Positions 8,820 through 17,230 of a stretch of DNA of 21,595 nt are shown in pieces. Origin of the DNA: Gnetum montanum. Taxonomy: Eukaryota; Streptophyta; Gnetopsida; Gnetales; Gnetaceae. Below the pieces are notes generated by a model. The model was given only the letters and a program-made list of their open reading frames with translations. It was not told the origin of the DNA and searched no databases. Both the position numbers and the translations under genes were made by a program. How positions within the stretch are numbered: the first letter of the stretch is position 1; each line of letters starts with the position of its first letter. The stretch lies in NCBI GenBank assembly GCA_015680685.1, contig MNCI01006105.1, positions 927 to 22,521 of the forward strand, written 5' to 3'.

Positions 8820-11618
8820 CTAATAGACCTTCTCCAGCCTCAGTAGCCCCATAGTAGCTGCAACCTCTAGAGATAGTCGGAAAGCCTCCAAGAGAGCCCT
8901 CATTTTCTCTTCTTTTCTTCTAGGGTTGTTCATTGTCCAGGAAACTTCTCCAATGTGTGCTGGAACTGGAATTTCCCAAGGACAAGGTAGTGCCAAAATG
9001 AGTTCTTTCAAATTGACAAACCAGGATGCGAACTATTTGCGTTCGATATTGAACGCTTGGATTGATGATTACAGTTGCTGGTAGTCACTCATTCTTTGAG
9101 CCAGGTCCTCCGCAATGGTATGTTGGCCTTCAAAGCTTGTACGGAGGACCTCAAGTTCCATGTTTGTTATTGCCAGCTTTTGTTTTGTCGCCTTGTACAC
9201 CTGGAACTCATCCTTGTATAGAGAATATGAGACGACCACTTGTTTTTCTAACTTTGACCGTGGTCTCCCGGCTGTGAGCATAGCCAGGTTTGCATACTGA
9301 AGGTTGGCTAACTCCATGTATTCTATCATTTCTTGAATTTGCAGCTCTGTTACGAAAATTTCCACTTTGTTGTTGGTGTTCAATCCATCGAAGATGGATG
9401 GCCATACGTTGCCTCCTTCTTGGAGCTGCTAGAGTACTTGGTTCATTTGGGCCTTGGCAACTTGAATGTGCTTCTCATTCACCTCCTTTTGAAATCCCAC
9501 TTGGTCCCTGTAATTATTTTTGACTCTTTCAAACTTTAGGACCTCATTTTTCCAAGTGAAAATTTTGATTGCAGACTTCTGTTGTAATGCCCAAACCTCC
9601 TTCATTGACAGATTCTGATTCTCAGTAGCCAACCTTCTCATATCTACATTCAACCTAGCTAGCTCCTCCTACTGTTGGTGGATAAAATATTTCATGTGCA
9701 CATTCTCTGCACCAACATTATGCAGGCAATGAACTTTAGCGGTCAGCTGCACGTTCTCTTGGCGAACTGCTGCCAAGTCCTTTTCTAAATGATACGCTTG
9801 GATGTCTGCTGTGGACTTGTCTAGGATCACCATCGTTCTTTCATCCTTAACAACCTGAAGTTTAAGTTGAATCTATTGAAAAGCTTCATCTCTGGTGATT
9901 TCGTGATCGAGGATGGCCAGATCGGCAAGCTAGGCTCTTAATTGGACAACCTCCGTTGCCAAGCGTTGAAAAGCAACTTGAGCAATCTTTAGTTGCCCCT
10001 CCAGAAGAAGGCTCTTGCCCCTTACTATTAGCAACTCCGACTGGGTTGTAGTGATGTTGTCCGAAAGATCGAAGACATCCGAAAGTGGTTGCCCGGTTCC
10101 TACCAGTCGGTCCAACATTTCTTCATGTTGGGCTACATCCATCCTGCTACATGAAGTTCCAATAGACACCTGTACATCTTGTAGCCCATGGATGTCTAGT
10201 ACAGGTGCCCCTGGTGCATTGAGAGTCATATCAATGGTATCAGCAACCACTTCAGCCGCAACTTCTTGTCCCTAGTGCTACATCACCAGGACCATCGCCC
10301 CCTCACCATCCTCCAAGCATACCGAGAAGGTAGTAGCATTCCCTGATATTTCAGGGAATAACTGATGGGTTTCGGTTGATACATCTCAGATGCTTGGATC
10401 TATTTTGGTTGGAATGGGTGCTTGGGTGGCAGAAAATATCGGCACTACCCTTTCAAGCAATTTGAATGATTATGCTACTTGCTCCAGGTGACTCATGGCA
10501 GGGCGATAAACCAAAGGATCATCTCCTCCACTAGTTCTGCCAGATTGCTTTCGCTGATTCGAGAGGATTTCCCAGATCTCGCGAATGTATGTTGCTATTG
10601 TTTGCAAGCCTGTCTACATTGTTTGTACAGGTGGTGGAGTTGGTTTCTACTCTTCCTCTGTCTGCATAGTGGCAGGGGTTTTGTCTTTCATCATTTCCTG
10701 CCATGAGGCAATTGGGGCGCATCAGATGATGTCATTAGAATATCATGCTATCCCTGCCCATTTTCATAACTTTTGGATTAGGCAGGGAAAGGGGAGAGCT
10801 CTTCTTCCATGTTCATTCTCTATGAACCTCTTTTCAATTTCTAAAAATAATAGTTGTGGAAGACTCATGGGAAATTTCCCACTCAAGGCGGCACACGCAC
10901 GAGCGGAGAAGATAGTGATTTTGCTTGGTCTTACCGTTGAATTTAGATGGTAAGACGCTATCTTTGAATAGACTCTCTCTACCATGGTCAAGGAGCCAAA
11001 TTTCTTGTGCTCTACCCTGTAGCACCATTGGATCCATTGCACCTTTACCTCTGGATCGGCGTGCATAGGAATTTCCACCACATCTGCACCAGTTTCAAGC
11101 AACCCTAGAGCTTGTGTAATTGCTTCTGAAGAGTAAGAGACATATATGTCCTTGATTCTTACTCTTAACCCTGGCTGCTAATTTGTCCAAAAGAGATATG
11201 TTTCTCCTAAGTACCAGTCACCACTGCTTGTGATGATTGGCCACATCAGAAAGTGCTGCAATTGGAATCTCACATCTTCTGGAGCGTGCTGGAGGAATGG
11301 TCCAAAATTCAACTCTTGGAGGACCGTCCATTGCACCTCGCATGGAATGATAGCATCAATGCAGGCTTGGGTCAATGTGACCTTAAGTCGTGGTGCTATC
11401 CTAGGCGTCTCACCCCCTAGCGATTGTATGCCGGGAATTTCCTCTTTAGGAATTTAGTGGATAGATTTCACGTCAGGTCATTCGCGGAAGGGCCCAATTG
11501 CATGGAAACCCTCTGCATACTCTAGTGGTTGCATTCCATGTCCCCTTTCTATAAGTGGGTTCTTGTTCCTTGGTTGCGACAGTCCTTCGTCCCTTGGGTG
11601 CCTCGGTTTGGGTGCCAT
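8820..11618 (-). pseudogene. additional ORF (env-position) of the gypsy element, coiled-coil protein, many stops
   Basis: One reading frame of 933 codons runs from ATG 11618 to TAG 8822-8820. Every recognisable segment lies in this same frame: MAPKPRHPRD at the start, PCEVQWTVLQELNFGPF, ADPEVKVQWIQWCYRVEHKK, the Pro/Thr-rich middle, and from about codon 525 to 850 long heptad-like stretches (QLKIAQVAFQRLATEVVQL, HLEKDLAAVRQENVQLTAKV, LNVDMRRLATENQNL). About 18 in-frame stops interrupt it, many of them TAG at likely former CAG codons, with no net frameshift. I recognise no catalytic domain. No signal peptide or membrane span is visible, so although it occupies the env position of Athila elements, the sequence does not support a fusion envelope. 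Plant gypsy elements are known to carry such additional ORFs of unknown role. Confidence 0.75.
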
Positions 11619-11841
11619 CTGAAAACAAACATAACCATCCGTTAGACCAAGTTATAGCCTAAAATGATCTGTACATACCTTTTCAGTTTGACCAAGTTAT
11701 GTTAATGGCACAGGCACACCGTTAAGTGTTCCAGAGTGTTAATTTAGGGGTTAGGACCAAAAGTTTTATAATTAACAATTAATTAATTAATTAATTAATT
11801 AATTACACAAGGGCACCACCCCACCATGACTAAGTGCATAC
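11619..11841 (-). other. candidate intron just upstream of the additional ORF
   Basis: On the minus strand TTTGTTTTCAG directly precedes the ATG at 11618, a strong plant acceptor with a pyrimidine tract. Two donors are available: CGAAG/GTATGC (intron 11619-11841, 223 nt) and AAAAG/GTATGT (intron 11619-11678, 60 nt). Either would remove leader sequence and place the ATG at the start of an exon. A donor farther upstream, in the element's leader or gag, is equally possible. Confidence 0.45.
11778..11805. repeat. AATT microsatellite
   Basis: About seven AATT units inside the candidate intron. Confidence 0.9.
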
Positions 11842-11995
11842 CTTCGAATGTGGAAAAGGGCAAGAAGAGGTTGATGCAGGCATGCGATGGAATGTAGGTG
11901 CATTAGGAAGGGTTAGCCAGAAAANCTAGAAAAAATGGCAAAAATTCCCCGTAATTTGAACTCCAAATGATGAAAAATGAAGAAGTGCAGTGGGG

Positions 11996-12003
11996 TATAT
12001 ATA
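11996..12003 (-). promoter_or_regulatory. candidate internal TATA box for the additional ORF
   Basis: TATATATA flanked by CCCC on both sides, about 380 bp upstream of the ORF start on the minus strand and about 155 bp upstream of the first candidate donor. A pyrimidine-rich CTTCTTC start-like sequence lies about 25-30 bp downstream. The octamer is palindromic, so direction comes only from context. Confidence 0.4.
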
Positions 12004-12009
12004 GGGGTT

Positions 12010-12088
12010 GGGCGCTGCGTCGACGAAGCCATGTATACACGGCTGCGTATACGCAGTGGCTACGTATATGGGGCCCCCTATACATAGC
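12010..12088. promoter_or_regulatory. CpG-retaining palindrome cluster next to the TATA box
   Basis: Contains a perfect 14-bp palindrome, CTGCGTATACGCAG (12043-12056), an outer inverted pair ATGTATA (12031-12037) and TATACAT (about 12079-12085), a GGGGCCCC core and about nine CpGs within 60 bp. It lies directly upstream of the minus-strand TATA box. It could be promoter elements or a structured RNA; function is unknown. Confidence 0.45.
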
Positions 12089-12861
12089 ATTATTCACCTG
12101 AAGACCAACATTGACCAACCCAAAAAACATCTGAAATGAAAAATTTGGAAAGCCAAATTGAGGCGTTCGAAGTGCAGAAAAGGCATGATCATGGCTAAAG
12201 ATAAGAGGAAGGGATTGAAGCGTGAAAAAGAGACAAAATTAATGAACGGGAGTGAAAAAGAACTCAATAGAGGATGAAATCGAATGATGGGACACGAAAA
12301 AGAATTAACCAAGAAATCCAAAGGATCAGAGGCTTAACATGCAAAATCAAGAATATGTAGGTGGGTCCTCCCCATAGTAGGGAACAGCCGTATAGCCCCT
12401 ACATACCCTCAACACTGGGGTCCTTGGGCCTCGGTGTCGATAATAGGTGTCACCAGTGAAGACTCCAAACCAAGAGAACTCGCCAAGGCATGATAGACCA
12501 ACAGAAAACATGATGAACCCACTAAACATAAAAAAAAAGGGTAGTGAGGTGAGAACAGAGAGAAGTGGGAATGGAAGGAGAGGAGAGAATGGAAATTCCG
12601 AATGTCAATCACATGAAACCTCATGTACAAGCATGGTTAAGTGACCTAGTAGAACCTTTCCTGAGATCAAACCCAAAACCATCCGCAAATAGGTACCTCG
12701 CAGTGATAGACGAAGTCTAAACCATCCCCAAAGAAACAAGAATGACCCCACAGAAAACCACCACTCCAGGAAATGTGAGAAGAGGGAAGTGAAATGGGAC
12801 AAAGTGAGAGGGGACCAAGGAAGTCCCATAATGAGTATGTGTAGCCCATGAGAGGTGGTCG

Positions 12862-13056
12862 AAGGGGTGTGCTTTGGATTCCCACCGCGATATATTTTGT
12901 TTTCTTTTGTGTGGGGGAACCACACCATGTAAAGACCCATGTGTGTGTGCATGCATCCAACCAAGGGGTGTGCTTTGAATCCTCAATTTATTTGTTTATT
13001 TTGTTTTTTCTTCTTTTTTTCTTCCTTTTTTTCCGATGAGGACCACACCATGCAAG
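12862..13056. repeat. imperfect direct repeat, offset about 101 bp
   Basis: Both copies start AAGGGGTGTGCTTTG, pass through a T-rich stretch and end ACCACACCATG-AAG (about 12862-12936 and 12963-13056). The second copy has an expanded T/C run. Confidence 0.8.
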
Positions 13057-13449
13057 GTTGAGTTGCCCAAAAACTTCCATGGAGAGAGACTCAGAGTGGT
13101 AGGAAATCCGTAAGGACACACCAGCAACCCAAGGAATAGAACAAAACAATGAATAAAGCATTCCCTTTGAGATCACACCCAATTCAAACCACTGGGTCTT
13201 CCCTCAGTCGGGGAACTACACAAGTCACACATTCATTAAAATGTTTGTTAAGTGAAGGGGTGCATGTTAGCGACACCAGAAAAACCATGGAATGGTGAAT
13301 GGGCGAATGGTGTGGACTCACTGCTGAATTTATGAAGTGAAAATGACGTAAAATCCAAGTACAACCATGCAATGGCGGGAACCAGATAACTAGGAAGACT
13401 ATTATAGTACCCATTGTAATGAAAACCAACAGTGCAAAACCATATGATG

Positions 13450-13600
13450 ATGACAAAAAATAAACAAAAAGAATCACAAAAAATAAAAAACAAAAAATTC
13501 TGAAATAAAAAATTGTAAAACAAAAAGTGGAAAACAAAGAAGTGGAAAACAAAAACTAGAAAACAAAAAAGTGTAAAACAAAAAATGACAAAATGGTGAA
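13450..13600. repeat. A-rich tandem repeat of AAAACAAAAA-type units
   Basis: About 150 bp of GTGGAAAACAAAAA-like units with a period of roughly 15-17 bp, giving TTTTTGTTTT repeats on the element's sense strand just after the integrase stop. Confidence 0.8.
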
Positions 13601-13617
13601 GGGTGTAGTGAAACGGA

Positions 13618-14860
13618 TTAGTAGGGATGAGGGTCTCCCCCATGACTAGGTGGATAGGAGAAGATGTGAAAGATGGAGCGTGGATGACTGGCTGATGACG
13701 AGGCTGTGACACTAGTTATATGGATCTCGTGGAAAGGTTTGAGTTGTTGGCGGTTGATCAACTGTGTTCTGTTGGGATCCCCAGGTTTGTGAATTAACAA
13801 TGCCCAAGATGGAAAGGTTTCGGAGACAATATAAGATCCCTTCCATAGTGTCTGAAACTTTGTTAGTTGGGATACATGTGAGGGATTCCAATACAATAGC
13901 TTGTCTCCACATCAAAATGTGACCTTCCGAATCCTAAGATCATGTATTTTCTTGTTATAGGCCTTGTGGGTTTCGTTGGAGAATAGGGCTGCTAATCGGT
14001 TCTCATCTAGCATACTTAAGTTGATTAATCATTCTCGTTGTGCTAGTGGTGGGTCGAGGTCGAGGTCACAGGCGGTGGATAGTGTTTGGAGTTCTACTTG
14101 GATTGGAATTGTTGGCAATTTACTGTACACTAACTCATAGGGAGAGTACCCAACAGGAAGTTTCCAGGTGGAGCGATAGACCCATAGGGCATCGTTAAGC
14201 TTGGTACTCTAGTCCCTCCTATATTTGCTAATTTTCCTATTTGTAACTTCAGCCTGCCCATTGGCTTGGGGGTGATAAGGTGTTGTAAATTTGTGTGTTA
14301 CCCCTAAGCATTGCATGAGTTTTCGAAAAGTAACCCTGGTGAAGTGTGTCCCATTGTTTGAAATGAGTGCACGAGGCACTCCAAACCTCGTAACGATTTG
14401 TTGTTGAACAAATGATGCGGTGGTGTTGGAAAAACAGTTGGATGGCTACCGCATCTGCCCACTTTGTACAGTAGTCCACCACCATGATGATATATGCCTT
14501 TTGGTTTGATAAGGGGGTGATGGGCCCCATGAAGTTGATACCCCAAATGTCAAAGGGCTCCAGTGATTGAATCCACTATTGAGGTCCCTCCAACCATGCC
14601 AACATCCCACCATCTTGTTGGCATCGTTCGTAGGAGCAGGTGAACCATTGTGCATCCCTGAAGAATGTAGGCCAATAATAGCCTGCAAGTAGGATTTTAA
14701 TGGTCGTTCTGTGTCTAGCATAATGGCCCCCACAAGGGCCCTCATGAGCATCTTGGAGGATGCGTAGTGTATCAGCATCAGGGACACACCATCGGACCAA
14801 GCCATCTGTGCACACCTTATAGAGGTGGCCATTTATTTCAATGAAATGCTTAGGCTTATG
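13618..14860 (-). pseudogene. integrase domain of the gypsy polyprotein, active site lost
   Basis: Integrase joins element cDNA to host DNA. The zinc finger is seen as HEGPCGGH, YYWPTFFRDA and then YERCQQ, where the family has CDRCQ: the first zinc cysteine is Tyr. The core has WGINFMGP (first catalytic Asp is Asn, codon 14536-14534), RALISNNGTHF (second Asp is Asn, codon 14358-14356) and HPQANGQAEVTNR (Glu intact, codon 14250-14248). Second position and Glu are exactly 35 residues apart, the DD35E spacing. A frameshift near 14420-14470 separates the two halves. The C-terminal part keeps GYSPYELVY and KGSYIV and ends at TAA 13620-13618 without a chromodomain. Several in-frame stops are present. 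Lost residues match G-to-A changes. Confidence 0.88.
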
Positions 14861-15500
14861 AAGAAAGTGCTATTTCTTCCAATGGTTCCATTATTTTGGC
14901 AGCTCCTATGTTGTAAGGTAGGTATGGATGCCATTGAACTAAGGAGATTCCTTGGGTGCATGAGGATTAATGGCGCCTGTGAAGAGGAGTTCATCTAGAA
15001 ATTGATTGGATAAAGGCTCCTCCTCTTCTGCATCATCCCATCGTAATCAAGACAAATGGTAAACAACCACATTCTTGGACTCCTTTTTTTCTACCATGAT
15101 TAGATCGAACTCCTAAAGAATCACCAGCCACCGAATTATGCAGGGGCTCACCGTTGGTTTATTCATCAGGAACCGAATAGCACTGTGGTCTGTCTGTACA
15201 AACACCTCGTATCTAAGCACATAGTGCTAGAATTTATCCAATGCGATCACCAACACCATAAATTCCTTTTTGGTGGTGGTATAGTTCAGTTGTGAACCCA
15301 GAATGCTATTGCTTGCATAGTGGATATAATATAGACATTTCTAATCATCACACTATGTAAGCATGGCTATTAAAGCATATTTGGAGTCATCCATCATAAT
15401 GTGGAAGGATCTGGACCAATCAGGTGCCCATAGAATCAGAGCTTCTATGAGTTTCTGCTTCAGCTCTTGGAATGCGGACTCACATTCCTTGGTCCAGACA
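14861..15500 (-). pseudogene. RNase H domain and RT/IN linker of the gypsy polyprotein
   Basis: RNase H removes the RNA strand during reverse transcription. Same frame as the RT end: DWSRSFHIMMDDSKYA (family form keeps Asp in M-x-D-x-S-x-YA), the SQLNYTTTKKEFMVLVIALDKF segment around 15240-15290, and QTDHSAIRFLMNK (TDH intact) near 15190. Several in-frame stops interrupt it. The linker toward integrase is acidic (DDAEEEEPLSNQFLDELL), usual for this group. Confidence 0.8.
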
Positions 15501-16690
15501 AATGGAATGTTCTTTTTTGTAAGCTCTACCAACGGTCGGGCTATCTTCGAGAAGTGTTCAATGAAGCATCAGTAGTAACCAGTGTGTCCAAGGAATGACC
15601 GCACATCTTTGATAGTACTTGGTTGGTGGGTAATTCCTTGGATGACCTTGATCTTTGCAGGGTCTACACTGATCCCTGTTGATGAAATGAGATTCCCCAA
15701 CACTATGCCCCCTTGGACCATCAGATGGCTCTTTTGCCAATTGAGCTATAGATTGGTGTCTACAAACCTCTTTGAAACTTGCTCTAGGCAGTTCAAGGCT
15801 TGCTCGAACGTGGCACCATAGGTGGAGAAGTCATCCATGAATACTTCTACACCATTGCCAATTTGTTGCTGAAAAATGCTTAAGACAAGGTGTTGGAATA
15901 TTGCAGGCACATTGCACAGCCAAAGGGCATCTTCTTATATGCAAAAGTCCCCCATGGACTCATGAAAGTAGTCTTGGCCTGGTCCTCAGGTGTAATTTGG
16001 ATCTGATTATAACCACTATAACCATGCAAAAAACTGTAATATTGGTGTCCTGCTATTGTGTCTAATACTTGGTCCACAAATGGGAGTGGGAAGTGGTCCT
16101 TGAACGTTGCCATGTTGAGCAACCGTAAATCGATACAGACCCTCCACTTGCCATCTTTCTTGGGTACGATAACGAGTGGGCTAACCCATTCGCTATTGGC
16201 GATTGAATAGATGAATCTCGCCTTAAGTAGTTGTTCAATTTCATCCTTTACTACTTGCTTCAACTTGTTATTCAACCATCTTTGTGGCTATCACCGTGGC
16301 TTCATGGAAGGGTCAAGGTAGATCTGATGCTGGTAGATCCTAGGATCAACGCTAGTCAGCTTAGGATAGAACCACGCAAATGCAGCAACCCATTTGTTTA
16401 CCATCACCAGCAACTTCTGTTTTTGTTTTGGAGCAAAGGAAGCATTGATAATTACCAACTTTCCATTTTGCAAGAATGCATATTCTAAGTGAGCCGGTAG
16501 CGATTTTAGTTCAAGGGGCTCTTGCTGGAAGCTCTTAGGGATCTCTAGCTTTCCCCAGTCATCAAAGTCATCAACAATGAAGGTCTGTTGATGAATATCC
16601 TCCATCACATTCATGATGTCAATGTAGGCTTGCATTAACCCCTCATATGGTTCCATGCATATTGTGCTGCTAGTAGGATCAGCTATCAAC
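15501..16690 (-). pseudogene. reverse transcriptase domain of the gypsy polyprotein
   Basis: RT motifs in order: SEWVSPLVIVPKKDGKWRV, HFPLPFVDQVLDTIAG, FLHGYSGYNQI, PWGTFAYKKMPFG, then VEVFMDDFSTYG and SFLGHTGYY. The metal-binding Asp expected in FLDGYSGYN is His (codon 16026-16024). The FMDD pair (15838-15830) is intact. One base is missing at about 15920, right after MPFG, shifting the frame; downstream text then runs in that new frame into integrase. In-frame stops occur elsewhere, including near 16285 and 15745. The part upstream of motif 1 (SLPAHLEYAFL, AAFAWFYP, HQIYLDPSMKP) is typical of Athila/Tat polyproteins. Confidence 0.9.
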
Positions 16691-16739
16691 CACTAGGTGC
16701 CTTCTTGGTTAGTGGCTGTTGCATACAGGCATTGTTGAA

Positions 16740-17230
16740 TTAGAGATTCCTCGGTACACTGACTGCATGCTTGAATGGATGTCCGCTCAGCGGACCATAA
16801 CTGTTGCACATAGTTGCACCCCGAGTCACTGTACACAATGCATGGAACTCTTTTCTTCTCGATCTTCCTAGAAGGATTTTCCTTTGAAATTTCCAGGGAT
16901 AGATCTCAGAGTCGTAATCGTGCATCCACAGTGCTTAGCCAGGCTCTTCCCATGATGATTGGGAAGTTCCCCTTATAGTTTTCAACACGAATGACCAAGA
17001 AGTCAGTAGGGTAGGACCACCCACAGATGGTGGTCATAATGTCGTCCATCAAACCCAAAGGAATGATGATGGATTGATCTGCTAACTCAAGCTAGATGTT
17101 GCTCTTCTCTAGTGGGGGTAGGTTCCAATTCTTGTACATGTCATGAGAGATTAAATTAACCCCTGACCCTGAGTCCAGAAGAGCTTTGCACGACTTGTTT
17201 CTAGCCATCTGAAGATAGATTAGGGGTCTT
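16740..17230 (-). pseudogene. aspartic protease domain of the gypsy polyprotein
   Basis: Active-site motif LLDSGSGVNLI with the catalytic Asp codon at 17175-17173, followed by the hydrophobic PIIMGRAWL block near 16945 that matches the second conserved ILGRPFL-type turn of retroelement proteases. It is in the same frame as gag upstream and RT downstream, so no frameshift between gag and pol is needed. TAG codons interrupt it near 17090, 16905 and 16694. Confidence 0.85.

Larger units (their letters stand above)
11842..13617 (-). other. spacer between integrase and the additional ORF
   Basis: No conserved reading frame. Apart from the TATA/palindrome cluster it holds a 100-bp imperfect duplication and an A/T-rich simple repeat. 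Overlapping minus-strand open frames of 75-154 codons here are low-complexity Phe/Ser/Pro text without motifs. A long spacer after pol is usual in this element group. Confidence 0.6.

Noticed and set aside
9062-9539. Plus-strand open frames of 61-77 codons
   Set aside because: They are the antisense of the coiled-coil additional ORF.
10531-10722. Minus-strand ORF of 63 codons in a different frame inside the additional ORF
   Set aside because: The neighbouring frame gives the protein-like text continuous with the rest of the additional ORF.
12605-13712. Overlapping minus-strand open frames up to 154 codons after integrase, Phe/Ser/His-rich
   Set aside because: They track T-rich simple repeats, are spread over different frames, and part of one is a shadow of the integrase C-terminus. 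A chromodomain was looked for here and not found.
14304-14832. Alternative-frame ORFs of 80 and 128 codons over integrase
   Set aside because: Shadows of the integrase frame, which carries the zinc-finger and core motifs.
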